Assembly (NCBI GenBank): GCA_963777485.1
Contig: CAVZQP010000001.1
Coordinates: forward strand, 310,001-374,000
Direction of reading: 5' to 3'
Length of the DNA: 64,000 bases
Origin: Bog-473 sp963777485
Lineage (GTDB): Bacteria; Actinomycetota; Acidimicrobiia; Acidimicrobiales; RAAP-2
Position numbers and translations under genes: made by a program
Shown here: in pieces, positions 37,437-46,017 of the stretch
Layout: each line of letters starts with the position of its first letter
Position numbering within the stretch: the stretch's first letter is position 1
The notes under the pieces: model-generated
Seen by the model: only the letters and a program-made list of their open reading frames with translations
What the model was told of the DNA's origin: nothing
Database searches by the model: none

Positions 37437-37679
37437 ATGAGCCTCGACCCTCTCTTGCTCGACGTTCTCGCCTGCCCGGTCGACAAGGGCCCGCTCCTCT
37501 GGTTCGAGGACGAGGACATCCTCTACAACCCGCGGCTCAAGAAGAGTTATCGAGTGGAGGACGGCGTCCCGGTCATGTTGGTGGACGAGGCCGCGGACGT
37601 GAGCGACGGGGAGCACGAGCGGCTGACGGCCAAGGCCGAGAAGGACGGGGTGCGCGCCACGGGACCGGCAGAGGGGTGA
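37437..37679 (+). CDS. Trm112-family small zinc-ribbon-like protein
   Basis: 80 aa. It starts MSLDPLLLDVLACPVDKGPLLWF, the Trm112/UPF0434 signature with only one of the usual cysteines (CPVDKG), then YNPRLKKSYRVEDGVPVMLVDEA, the conserved C-terminal strand. A clear AAGGAG ribosome-binding site (37425-37430) six bases before the ATG at 37437 decides the start against a TTG at 37431. Bacterial members are small adaptor-like proteins of unclear role. The stop overlaps the next gene (GTGA). The manB-Trm112-isomerase order is conserved in actinobacteria. Confidence 0.9.
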   Translation: MSLDPLLLDVLACPVDKGPLLWFEDEDILYNPRLKKSYRVEDGVPVMLVDEAADVSDGEHERLTAKAEKDGVRATGPAEG

Positions 37680-38743
37680 GCCGGGCTCCCCGCCTCGATT
37701 CGGCGGGGATGTGGGAGGCCGCCCGCGCGTGGCCCGAAGGGTTGACCGAAGCGCACGAGAGGGGCCGCCGTGTGTTCGGATCGGCGAGCGCCGCTGCCGC
37801 CAGCGAGCCGGTGCGAGCCGTCGTTACCTTCGGGCTCGGCACGGGAGGCGCCGCTTGCGACGCCGCGGCGGCCCTGACCGCCGGTCAGCTCGCGGTGCCC
37901 TTCGTGGCCTGCCACGACTCGGCGGTGCCGGGGCTTGTCGGGCCGGACTGCCTCGTCGTCGTGGTGGCGTGCGGCGATACGCCCGAGACGTTGGCGGCGG
38001 CGCACGAGTCCGAGGCCCGCGGTGCGCGTGTCGTCGGGATCGGCAACGAGGCGGAGCGCGAGCGGCTGGTCGCGGGAGCGGGCGCCGGCGCCGGCGCCGG
38101 CGCCGCCGTGCCGTGGTGCGAAGTGGGTGCCGAGGGGCCGCGCGGCCGCGCCGCCTTCGGCCCCGCGACGGTGTCGTTGCTGGGCGTGCTCAGCGCCGCC
38201 GGCCTGTTGCCCGATTGCTCGTCGGAGGTGGGAGCCGCGGCGGAGTTCGTCGCCCGGCGGCGCGATGCGTTCGTCGCCGAGAACGGCAACGCCGCCGAGC
38301 TGGCCCGCCGGATCGGCCGGACCATCCCGCTCGTGTACGGGTCGAGCGGCATCGCCGCGGTGGCGGCGCGTTGGTGGAAATCGTGTGTGAACCTCAACGC
38401 CAAGTCGCCTGCCTTCGCCGCCGAACTGCCGGGGCTGACCTATGACGAGCTGGCCGGCTGGGGCCAGGGTGGCGACATCACGCGCCAGACGATGACCCTC
38501 GTCTTCCTCCGCCACCACCGCGAGCCCTCGGCGGTTCCCGCGCTGTTCGAGTCGGTTCGGGCCGCCACCGAAGAGGTCATGGCCGACGTCCTCGACGTGT
38601 GGGCCGACAGCAGCCACGACCTCGGGCGCTTGTTCGAGCTCGCGCTCCTAGGCGAGCTGGTCTCGCTGGAGATGGCCGCCCACGAGGGTGTCGACCCGGG
38701 CCCGGTTCCCGCGGTCGAAGAGGCCCACCTCGCCCGGCGCTGA
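37676..38743 (+). CDS. SIS-domain phosphoglucose/phosphomannose isomerase-like protein
   Basis: 355 aa, GTG start overlapping the previous stop. It has two SIS-like halves: VVTFGLGTGGAACDA and VVVVACGDTPETLAAA in the first, with PLVYGSSGIAAVAARWWKSCVNLNAKSPAFAAELPG beginning the second. The NxKxxAFxxxLPGLxYxE pattern (residues about 240-262) is the hallmark of the bifunctional PGI/PMI group. It probably interconverts fructose-6-phosphate and mannose-6-phosphate, feeding manB. An Ala-Gly repeat (AGAGAGAGAAV near aa 137) is encoded by a GGCGCC run and looks like a flexible insertion. Some actinobacterial members lack measured isomerase activity, so the enzymatic role is probable, not certain. 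Confidence 0.85.
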   Translation: MSRAPRLDSAGMWEAARAWPEGLTEAHERGRRVFGSASAAAASEPVRAVVTFGLGTGGAACDAAAALTAGQLAVPFVACHDSAVPGLVGPDCLVVVVACGDTPETLAAAHESEARGARVVGIGNEAERERLVAGAGAGAGAGAAVPWCEVGAEGPRGRAAFGPATVSLLGVLSAAGLLPDCSSEVGAAAEFVARRRDAFVAENGNAAELARRIGRTIPLVYGSSGIAAVAARWWKSCVNLNAKSPAFAAELPGLTYDELAGWGQGGDITRQTMTLVFLRHHREPSAVPALFESVRAATEEVMADVLDVWADSSHDLGRLFELALLGELVSLEMAAHEGVDPGPVPAVEEAHLARR

Positions 38744-38778
38744 GTCCGTCGTGACACGCGGCAGGCGCCTCGGCGTCG

Positions 38779-39984
38779 CTAACTGAGCCGCTCCACGATC
38801 ATGGCCATGCCCTGGCCGCCGCCGACGCACATCGACTCGAGGCCGAAGGTCTTGTCACCGTCCTCGAGGCCGTTGATCAGCGTCGTCATGATGCGGGCGC
38901 CCGTTTGGCCGAAGGGGTGGCCGAGGGCGATGGCGCCGCCGTGGACGTTGAGCTTGTCCCAGCTGATGCCGAGGTGCTTGGCCGAGGGGATCACCTGGGC
39001 TGCGAAGGCCTCGTTGATCTCCACGAGGTCGATGTCGTCGATCGTCATGTTCGCCCGCGCCAGGACTTGGCGGCAGGCCTCGACCGGGCCGAGGCCCATG
39101 ATCTCGGGGTTGAGCCCCGACACCCCGCTGGCCACGATGCGGGCGAGCGGGGTGATGCCGAGCTCCTTGGCCTTGGTGTCGCTCATGACGACGACGGCTG
39201 CCGCGCCGTCGTTGAGGGGACAGGCGTTGCCCGCCGTGACGGTGCCGCCCTCGCGGAAGACGGGCTGCAGGCTGGCGAGCTTTTCGAGCGTCGTCCCGGG
39301 CCGCGGGCCGTCGTCCTTGGTCACCTCCGTGCCGTCCGCAAGCGTCACCGGGATGATCTCGCGCTCGAAGAAGCCGTTCTCCTGCGACTCGACCGCCCGC
39401 GTCTGCGACAGGAGCGCGAACTCGTCCATCTCCTGACGGCTGACCTTCTCGAACTCGGCGACGTTCTCGGCCGTCTGGCCCATCGCGATGTAGACGTCGG
39501 GGAGTCCGGCGGGCGGAGCCCAGGGCTCCGTGACGGCCGGCGTCCGCATCTTGGTGCGCTGCTCGGCGTCCGCGAAGGCGGCATTGTGCGGCCCCGTGTC
39601 CGACGCGCCGTGCATGTAGCGGCTCACCGTCTCGACACCGGCCGCGACGAAGACGTCGCCCTCGCCGGCCCTGATGGCGTGGGCGGCCATGCGGATGGTC
39701 TGCAGCGACGAGGAGCAGTAGCGGTTCACCGTCACGCCGGGGACGTCCGGCAGCCCGGCGAGGATGCCGGCCACGCGCGCCACGTTGTACCCGGCTTCGC
39801 CCGCGGGCTGGCCGCACCCGAGGATCACGTCCTCGACCGTCCGGGGGTCGAGCTGGGGCAGCTTCTCGAGCACGGTCTTGATGACGAGCGCGCTGAGGTC
39901 GTCGGGCCGGCACTCCACGAGCGACCCCTTGTTGGCCCGCCCGATGGGGGTGCGGCCGGTGGCGACGATGACGGCTTCAGGCAT
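38779..39984 (-). CDS. Acetyl-CoA acetyltransferase / thiolase
   Basis: 401 aa. The N-terminus EAVIVATGRTPIGRANKGS is typical. NRYCSSSLQT carries the nucleophile C90, GGAIALGHPFG the histidine H356, and CVGGGQGMAM the second cysteine C386. VEINEAFAAQV is the NEAF motif. The ATG at 39984 has GAGGAG about ten bases upstream. It is divergent from the acyl-CoA dehydrogenase pair, and a perfect KstR-type palindrome (40111-40124) lies between them. That suggests it cleaves a beta-ketoacyl-CoA in steroid or fatty acid side-chain degradation. The sequence around the active cysteine differs from mycobacterial FadA5, so I do not name it so. Confidence 0.93.
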   Translation of the reverse strand: MPEAVIVATGRTPIGRANKGSLVECRPDDLSALVIKTVLEKLPQLDPRTVEDVILGCGQPAGEAGYNVARVAGILAGLPDVPGVTVNRYCSSSLQTIRMAAHAIRAGEGDVFVAAGVETVSRYMHGASDTGPHNAAFADAEQRTKMRTPAVTEPWAPPAGLPDVYIAMGQTAENVAEFEKVSRQEMDEFALLSQTRAVESQENGFFEREIIPVTLADGTEVTKDDGPRPGTTLEKLASLQPVFREGGTVTAGNACPLNDGAAAVVVMSDTKAKELGITPLARIVASGVSGLNPEIMGLGPVEACRQVLARANMTIDDIDLVEINEAFAAQVIPSAKHLGISWDKLNVHGGAIALGHPFGQTGARIMTTLINGLEDGDKTFGLESMCVGGGQGMAMIVERLS

Positions 39985-40110
39985 GGTGACGTGCTCCTCG
40001 CTTCGGTTCAATGCGCGGGCCCGGGGTGTCGCCCGAGGACCGCCGTGCAGGTTACTCGTGGGTAGAAGCGGCACCGCCGGGCCGCCATTGGCCGCCCCGG
40101 CGAACCGGAC

Positions 40111-40124
40111 TGTAACGTGTTCTA
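40111..40124. promoter_or_regulatory. KstR-type operator (perfect match)
   Basis: TGTAACGTGTTCTA fits the mycobacterial KstR consensus TnnAACnnGTTnnA at every fixed position. It lies in the 224-base divergent region, 126 bases before the thiolase ATG and 84 bases before the acyl-CoA dehydrogenase ATG, where a TetR-type repressor could control both units. Confidence 0.65.
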
Positions 40125-40208
40125 CCGCGCGGAGCGACGCGATCGGGCCGGCGACGACGTGGCGTTGACGTGGGGCGACGCGCCCCCGCCATCCCGGGAG
40201 GGACACCA

Positions 40209-41384
40209 ATGGAGATTGCCTACACCGAGGAGCAGCAGGCGCTGAAGAGCGAGCTGCGCGCCTACTACGAGAACCTCCTCACCCCCGAGGTCGAACAGGA
40301 GCTGTCGCAGGCGCACGGCATCGGCCCGGTGGTGCGCCGGGTCGTCCGCCAGATGGGCCAGGACGGCTGGCTCGGTATCGGCTGGCCCAAGGAGTGGGGC
40401 GGCCAGGGCCGCTCCGCCATCGAGCAGTTCATCTTCTTCGACGAGTCGATGCGCAGCGGGGCGCCGGTCCCGATGCTGACGATCAATACGGTCGGCCCGA
40501 CAATCATGAACTTCGGCACCCAGGAGCAGAAGGCGTTCTTCCTGCCGAAGATCCTGGCGGGGGAGATCCACTTCTGCGTCGGCTACACCGAGCCGAACGC
40601 GGGCACCGACCTCGCGTCGCTGACGACGCGGGCGGTGCGCGACGGCGACGAGTACGTCATCAACGGCGCCAAGGTCTTCACGAGCCTGGCGGGTGACGCG
40701 GACTACATCTGGCTCGCCACCCGCACCGATCCCAACGTGGCCAAGCACAAGGGGATCTCGATGTTCCTCGTGCCGATGAACACGCCGGGCATCCGCGTCA
40801 TCCCCATGAAGCTGCTCGGCGACCACAACATCAACTACACCTTTTACGAAGACGTCCGCGTGCCCGCCACCGCGTTGGTCGGCGCGGAGAACCAGGGCTG
40901 GAACCTGATCACGAACCAGCTCAACCACGAGCGCGTCACGCTGTGCTCCCCCGGGATCATCGAGCGCGTTCTGACCGACGTACGGGCCTGGGCCCAGGGG
41001 ACGAAGCTGCCCGACGGTCGCCGCGTCATCGACCAGGAATGGGTGCAGGAGCATCTCGCCCGCGTGCACGCCGAGCTCGAGTTCCTGCGTCTGATCAACT
41101 GGAAGGTGGCCTGGCAGGGCACCCAGGGGCATCTCGACGTGGCCGACGCGTCGTCCATCAAGGTGTTCGGCACCGAGTTCTACTTGCGGGCGTTCCGGTC
41201 GTTGATGGAGGTCATCGGCCAGGCCGGCTACCTGACCCGCGGCTCGCCCGCCGCCGTGATCGCGGGCCGCCTCGAGATGTACGCCCGCTCCATGATCATC
41301 CTCACGTTCGGCGGGGGCACCAACGAGATCCAACGCGACCTGATCGCCATCTTCGGCCTCGGCATGCCGCGGTCGCTGCGCTAG
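40209..41384 (+). CDS. Acyl-CoA dehydrogenase, FadE26-like (ChsE4-type subunit)
   Basis: 391 aa. GWLGIGWPKEWGGQGRS is the N-terminal domain signature. FCVGYTEPNAGTDLASL is the FAD/substrate motif around the middle beta-domain, and GGGTNEIQRDLIAIFGLGMPR is the C-terminal FAD-binding motif. GGGAGG before the ATG at 40209 is a good ribosome-binding site. It is followed 36 bases later by a second, divergent acyl-CoA dehydrogenase; in mycobacteria such pairs (FadE26-FadE27, FadE28-FadE29) form alpha2beta2 heterotetramers that dehydrogenate steroid side-chain CoA esters. Controlled, I infer, by the KstR-type site upstream. Confidence 0.9.
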   Translation: MEIAYTEEQQALKSELRAYYENLLTPEVEQELSQAHGIGPVVRRVVRQMGQDGWLGIGWPKEWGGQGRSAIEQFIFFDESMRSGAPVPMLTINTVGPTIMNFGTQEQKAFFLPKILAGEIHFCVGYTEPNAGTDLASLTTRAVRDGDEYVINGAKVFTSLAGDADYIWLATRTDPNVAKHKGISMFLVPMNTPGIRVIPMKLLGDHNINYTFYEDVRVPATALVGAENQGWNLITNQLNHERVTLCSPGIIERVLTDVRAWAQGTKLPDGRRVIDQEWVQEHLARVHAELEFLRLINWKVAWQGTQGHLDVADASSIKVFGTEFYLRAFRSLMEVIGQAGYLTRGSPAAVIAGRLEMYARSMIILTFGGGTNEIQRDLIAIFGLGMPRSLR

Positions 41385-41420
41385 ACGAGCCCAGTTTTCG
41401 AACCAGGAGACAGAGACGCC

Positions 41421-42584
41421 ATGGACTTCACCTACAGCGAGGAGCAGGAGGCCGTCCGCCAGCTGGCCGGCCAGATCTTCACCGACCGCGTCACCCACGA
41501 GCGCCTCAAGCAGCTCGAGGCCGAGGCGGGCGACGAAGGGCCGTTCGACCGCGAGTTGTGGAAGGAGCTCGCCGGCGCGGGGCTCCTCGGGATCCACCTG
41601 AGCGAGGACGTCGGCGGCGCCGGGCTCGACTTCGTGGCCGCCTGCCTCGTCGTCGAGGCGGCGGGTCGCACGGCGGCCTACGTCCCGCTCGTCGAAACGA
41701 TGGTCTACGGCGCCGTCCCGATCGCGATGTTCGGCACCGACGCCCAGCGCAAGACGTGGCTGACCGGGGTCGCCGCAGGCGAGACGGTGCTCACCGCTGC
41801 GCTGGCAGAGCTCAACGGCGAGGTCATCCTGCCCGGCGGCACCGAGCCCGCCACCACCGCGACGGCGAACGCCGACGGGTCGTGGTCGCTGACTGGGACC
41901 AAGGCCTGCGTCCCGGCCGCCCTCGTGGCCGACGCGATCTTGGTGCCGGCCCTGTGCAAGGCGGCGGACGGCACCGTGACCGGACTCGGGGTGTTCATCG
42001 TCGACCCGAATGCCCCCGGCGTCACCCTCACCAGGCAGTCGACGACCACCGGGCGGCCCGAGGCGATCGTCGAGCTGACGGATGTGCAGGTCCCCGCGGA
42101 CGGCCTCCTGGGCGAGGGTGCCAACGGCACTGCCGTCGTCAACGCCGTCACCGAGTTCGCCACCACGGCGCTGTGCATCCTCGAGGCCGGTGCGTGCGCC
42201 GCCGCACTCGACCTGACCGCGGAGTACACCAAGACGCGGGTGCAGTTCGAGAAGCCGATCGCGACCTTCCAGGCTGTGGGCCAGCGGGCCGCCGACGCGT
42301 ACGTCGACACCGAGGCCATCCGCCTGACGGCATGGCAGGCCGCCTCGCGTCTCGCGTCGGGCCTGCCCGCTAGCGCCGAGATCGCGGTGGCCAAGTTCTG
42401 GGCGGCCGAGGGCGGCCAGCGCGTCGTCCACGCCGCGTCGCACCTCCACGGGGGCGTCGGCGTCGACCGCGACTACCCGCTGCACCGCTACTTCCTGCTG
42501 ACGCGCCAGATCGAGCTGACGCTCGGGGGCGCGAACGAGAGCCTGCGTCGTCTGGGGCGGATCCTGGCGGACGAGCCGGTCTGA
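41421..42584 (+). CDS. Acyl-CoA dehydrogenase, FadE27-like (partner subunit)
   Basis: 387 aa. It starts MDFTYSEEQEAVRQLAG and has LGIHLSEDVGGAGLDF in the first helical domain. The middle beta-domain is poorly conserved (ALAELNGEVILPGGTEPA replaces the TEP motif), and the C-terminus has HLHGGVGVDRDYPLHRYFL. The degenerate middle domain is typical of the second subunit of heteromeric steroid acyl-CoA dehydrogenases, in which the FAD site is completed by the partner. An ACCAGGAGAC ribosome-binding site precedes the ATG at 41421. It forms one transcription unit with the 40209 gene. Confidence 0.88.
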   Translation: MDFTYSEEQEAVRQLAGQIFTDRVTHERLKQLEAEAGDEGPFDRELWKELAGAGLLGIHLSEDVGGAGLDFVAACLVVEAAGRTAAYVPLVETMVYGAVPIAMFGTDAQRKTWLTGVAAGETVLTAALAELNGEVILPGGTEPATTATANADGSWSLTGTKACVPAALVADAILVPALCKAADGTVTGLGVFIVDPNAPGVTLTRQSTTTGRPEAIVELTDVQVPADGLLGEGANGTAVVNAVTEFATTALCILEAGACAAALDLTAEYTKTRVQFEKPIATFQAVGQRAADAYVDTEAIRLTAWQAASRLASGLPASAEIAVAKFWAAEGGQRVVHAASHLHGGVGVDRDYPLHRYFLLTRQIELTLGGANESLRRLGRILADEPV

Positions 42585-42594
42585 CGCGTCTGGC

Positions 42595-43245
42595 TCAGGG
42601 CGTGGCGGGCGCGGCCGCGGGTGTGGACGAGGGCGTCCGCGGTGTCGAGAGGCCGAGGCTGTAGCCGGCCAGGAACACACCGGCCTCGTCGTGCCGCGGG
42701 TAGCCCGCGGCGAGGCGGTGGAAGTCGGGGGAGTGGTCGGGGTACGTGAGGTGGGCCACCTCGTGGACGAGCACCGAGTCGAGCACCCACCCCGGAACCA
42801 CGCAGAGGCGGTGCGACAGGCGGATGTCCCCCGAGTAATAGGAGCACGAGCCCCAGCGGGCCGTCTGGTTCGTCACCCAGCGCACCGACGACGGCCGTTC
42901 ACCGATGAGGTAGCGCTCGCTGAGGTCGATGGCGCGCTGCAGGAGGTCGTCGTCGCTCAGCGAGGAGGGGAACCGGTAGCGCGTCATCAGCCGCTGTACG
43001 AGCCAGTCGATGGTGGACCGTCGCGTCGCCGCATCGAGGTGCGCGGGCAGGTACACGACGATCCGGTCGCCCTCCCAGCGCGCCTCCGACGTCTTCTTAC
43101 GGCGGGCGCTGGTACGGACCTCGATGCGCGGCGGGGCGTCGGGCTGGGGCTGGGCCTCGGGCCGGGGCCCAGCCGGGCCGATCCCCTCCGGCGTCTCCGG
43201 CTCGGGTTCGGCCCATTCGAATTTGGAGACGTCGAAGAGGGTCAT
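42595..43245 (-). CDS. YgjP/DUF45-type zinc metallopeptidase-like protein
   Basis: 216 aa. The conserved part begins about residue 50 with RTSARRKKTSEARWEG and contains WGSCSYYSGDIRLSHRL and VLVHEVAHLTYPDHSPDFHRL, giving the HExxH-x-H zinc motif of the DUF45/WLM-like group. The N-terminal 45 residues are Pro/Glu-rich and unstructured. The start is uncertain: ATG at 43245 or 43254, or a farther upstream start at 43314. It ends 10 bases from the convergent acyl-CoA dehydrogenase. Function unknown; family members are predicted cytoplasmic metalloproteases. Confidence 0.8.
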   Translation of the reverse strand: MTLFDVSKFEWAEPEPETPEGIGPAGPRPEAQPQPDAPPRIEVRTSARRKKTSEARWEGDRIVVYLPAHLDAATRRSTIDWLVQRLMTRYRFPSSLSDDDLLQRAIDLSERYLIGERPSSVRWVTNQTARWGSCSYYSGDIRLSHRLCVVPGWVLDSVLVHEVAHLTYPDHSPDFHRLAAGYPRHDEAGVFLAGYSLGLSTPRTPSSTPAAAPATP

Positions 43246-43371
43246 GCACGGCATTATGCGGGACGCGCGTGACCGTTCCGCGCGTGCCTGGTCAGCGTCC
43301 CTGCATCCCCGCATGCGGCACCCGGCCCGCGCCCGCCAGGTTGCCCGGGCACCGGGTCACGGGATGTGTGT

Positions 43372-43956
43372 CTAGGCCGCGGCTTTCTGCTCGGCCAGGA
43401 CGTTGTTGGGGTCACGCAGGATCACCGTGCTGGCGATGTGGTCGGCCAGGCACTTGCGCTCCCGTCCCGTCAGGAAGAGGACCAGCGAGAGGATCTCGGT
43501 GATGAGGTTCAAGATCCCGGTGACGATGCCGCCCACGATCTCGCGCAGCGCCATCCGCCCCCAGCTGGCGTTGCGCGTGCCCTCCGGGTACCAGGTCCGC
43601 ATGCCCAGTACCTGTTGCGTGGGCGTCTGCCCGCGGCCCCAGATGATCAGGCCCCAGATGATGTAGCCGATGACGAGGGTGACAATGGTCAGCGGGATGG
43701 CCAAGAACCAAGCGCCGATGCGCCGGCCGTGCGTGGCGAGCTCGGTGCCCTGGGGAAGGTTGAGCCCGCTCACCTGGTCGAAATAGAGGCCGGGTGCCGC
43801 GGCACCCGGCTGTGGCGCCGCGTAGCCGGCGGGCGGCGGGGGTGGGGGAGCCGGCGGCGGAGGAGGAGGAGGAGGAGGCGGGGCGGCCGAAGGGTCCGCC
43901 GCGGAGGGGTTTCCCGCCACGGGATCTTCCGACGGGGTGGGAGTTGGGTCGGTCAT
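43372..43956 (-). CDS. RDD-family membrane protein with Pro-rich N-terminus
   Basis: 194 aa. About 40 residues are an almost pure Pro/Ala tract (encoded by GGCGGA/GGAGGA repeats on the plus strand). RDD-like features follow: GRRIGAWFLAIPLTIVTLVIGYI, WGLIIWGRGQTPTQQVLGMR, and a C-terminal helix IVTGILNLITEILSLVLFL with RKCLADHIASTVIL. Three transmembrane segments are evident. A GGGGGCGACC sequence precedes the ATG at 43956. RDD proteins are proposed transporters or ion exchangers; nothing specific can be said. The Pro-rich tail probably binds cytoplasmic partners. Confidence 0.85.
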   Translation of the reverse strand: MTDPTPTPSEDPVAGNPSAADPSAAPPPPPPPPPPAPPPPPPAGYAAPQPGAAAPGLYFDQVSGLNLPQGTELATHGRRIGAWFLAIPLTIVTLVIGYIIWGLIIWGRGQTPTQQVLGMRTWYPEGTRNASWGRMALREIVGGIVTGILNLITEILSLVLFLTGRERKCLADHIASTVILRDPNNVLAEQKAAA

Positions 43957-44034
43957 GGTCGCCCCCTTTTCGGTTTGCACGCAGGACCGTAGCCCGCATT
44001 CATCCCGAATGCCGGGATCAACTCCAACCCGGAT

Positions 44035-45064
44035 TCAGCCGAGCACGAGCTCCGCCATCGTCCGCATCGTCGTCAGGTCGCCGTTCACCAGCATCGTCGT
44101 CGCCCGCGACTCGCGCCACGCCTCGAGGTCGTCGCGGATCTTCTCGACCGGGCCCACCAGCGCGATGTCCTCGACCATGGAGGTCGGGACGGCAGCGGCC
44201 GCGTCGTCCTTGCGCCCGTCGAGGTACGCGTCCTGGATCTTGTGGGCCGCCTCCTCGTAGCCCATGCGGGCGAACACGTCGAAATGGAAGTTCATGTCCT
44301 TCGCGCCCATGCCGCCGATGTAGAGGGCGAGCATCGGCCGGAACCCGTCCGCCGCCACGTCCACGTCGTCGTTCATGACGGTCGGCGCGAAGGCCAGGAT
44401 CTCGAACTCCGCCGCGCTCCGCCGCGCCCCCGGCCGCGCGAAGCCCTCGTCGAGCGAGGCCTCGAACGACGACATCGCCTTGGGGGAGAAGAAGATGGGG
44501 AACCAGCCGTCGGCGATCTCCGCCGCCAACGCCACGTTCTTCGGGCCCTCGGCCCCGAGGATGATCGGCACGTCGGCCCGCAACGGGTGCACGATCGGCT
44601 TGAGCGGCTTGCCGAGGCCCGTCCCGCCCGGGTACGGCAGCGGGTAGTGCTTCCCGTCGTTGGTCACGGGCCGCTCGCGTGCGAGCACCTGGCGCACGAT
44701 GTCGACGTACTCGCGGGTGCGCGCCAGCGGTGCCGGGAACGGTTGGCCGTACCAGCCCTCGACGACCTGGGGCCCCGAGACCCCGAGGCCGAGCACGAAA
44801 CGGCCCTCCCGACAGATGGTCGAGCGTCAGCGCCGCCATGCCCATCGCCGTCGGCGTGCGCGCCGACAATTGGCACAGCGACGTGCCGAGGCGCACCCGC
44901 TCGGTGCGCGACCCCCACCACGAGAGCGGCGTCAGCGCGTCGGAACCGTAGGACTCAGCCGTCCAGACCGAGTCGTAGCCGAGGCGCTCGGCCTCGATCA
45001 CGAGCTCCTGTGCGCCCGGCGGCGGCCCCGAGCCCCAGTACCCCAGCTGGAGGCCGATCTTCAT
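44035..45064 (-). pseudogene. Luciferase-like F420-dependent oxidoreductase with one frameshift
   Basis: Two frames join into one LLM-class protein of about 342 aa. The N-terminal part (MKIGLQLGYWG to MAALTLDHLSGG) runs from 45064. The rest (FVLGLGVSGPQVVEGWYGQPF to TMRTMAELVLG) is in the next frame. Reading GGAGGCCG instead of GGAGGGCCG (plus-strand CCC at 44804-44806) restores the typical HLSGGRFVLGLGVSGP motif, so a single extra base explains the break. That is consistent with a homopolymer error. The TIM-barrel fold uses F420H2 or FMN. It is third in an operon with a CYP125-like P450 and another LLM enzyme. Confidence 0.85.
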
Positions 45065-45101
45065 GCTCTTCACACCCGGCTCCTCTCGAACACCCTCGTC
45101 G

Positions 45102-46016
45102 TCAGACCTTGGCGATGATCTCGTCGGCGAACCAGCGCACCGCGCCCAGCCGCGCCGACAACGCCTCGTCGTCGGGCGTGCCCGGTGCCACGTCGACGAA
45201 CATCCAGGGCGCGCACACGATGTCGGTCACGCCCGCCTCCGCGAAGCGCCGGTACAGGTCCACGCTCGGGCGCTCCGCCACCGAGAGATAGATGGCAAAA
45301 CCCGGCTCGTCCTCGCGGCCGGCCTTCTTCAGCGCGTCCTTCAACTCACCGAGATGCAGCCACGCGTCGTCCTCGCTGTAGGCGCCCGCCGCGACCCAAC
45401 CGTCGCACAGCGCCGCCGTCCGCCGCAGGGCCACCGCCGAGTGGCCCCCGCCGATGATCGGGACCGGCTCACTGGGCGCGGGCAGCATCTGGCACACCGG
45501 CACGTCGTAGTACTCGCCGTGGAACTCCACCCAGCCCTCGTGCCACAACGCGCGCAAGGCGACGATCATCTCGTCGAGCCGCTTGCCCCGGGTGCCGAAG
45601 TCCTGCCCGGTCTGGTCGAACTCCTCCTTGCACCAGCCGACGCCGACGCCGAGGCGCACCCGGTTGCCCGAAACGACCGCCGCGGTGGCGACCGACTTGG
45701 CCACGGTGATCAGGTCCCGGGCGGGCGCGATGTACACGCCGGTCGTGAACAACAGGTTCTCCGCCACCGTCGCCATCCCGGCGATCAGCGTCATCGGGTC
45801 CGGCCACGGCGTCTCGGCCTCCCAGCCCGGGTGCCCGTCGGGCCGGTCGGAGTACGTGTAGCGCGACGCCAGCTCCTTGGGGTTGAAGAGGTGGTCCGAC
45901 ACGTACATGCCGGCGTAGCCCAGCTCGTTGCACGCCTTTGCCAGCGGCACGGCCTGGCGGGTGGGCAGGAAGCTGACGGCCTGGTGGAAGCGCAGGCGCC
46001 CGTTCACCTCGGCCAC
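45102..46016 (-). CDS. LLM-class (F420-dependent type) oxidoreductase
   Basis: 304 aa. GYAGMYVSDHLFNPKELASRY is the N-terminal substrate/cofactor region. RVRLGVGVGWCKEEFDQTG is the hallmark GVGVGWxxxEF of actinobacterial F420 LLM proteins. PVPIIGGGHSAVALRRTAAL is the third conserved block. The GTG at 46016 begins one base after the P450 stop, so it is co-transcribed with it. It probably oxidises or reduces a lipid or steroid intermediate with F420. cofD and cofE in this window support F420 availability. Confidence 0.9.
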   Translation of the reverse strand: MAEVNGRLRFHQAVSFLPTRQAVPLAKACNELGYAGMYVSDHLFNPKELASRYTYSDRPDGHPGWEAETPWPDPMTLIAGMATVAENLLFTTGVYIAPARDLITVAKSVATAAVVSGNRVRLGVGVGWCKEEFDQTGQDFGTRGKRLDEMIVALRALWHEGWVEFHGEYYDVPVCQMLPAPSEPVPIIGGGHSAVALRRTAALCDGWVAAGAYSEDDAWLHLGELKDALKKAGREDEPGFAIYLSVAERPSVDLYRRFAEAGVTDIVCAPWMFVDVAPGTPDDEALSARLGAVRWFADEIIAKV

Positions 46017-46017
46017 G

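Noticed and set aside
38082..38106. GGCGCC repeats (also near 29281 and 50951)
   Set aside because: They are in-frame Ala/Gly or Ala/Pro coding runs of GC-rich DNA, too short and irregular for CRISPR or a regulatory repeat.
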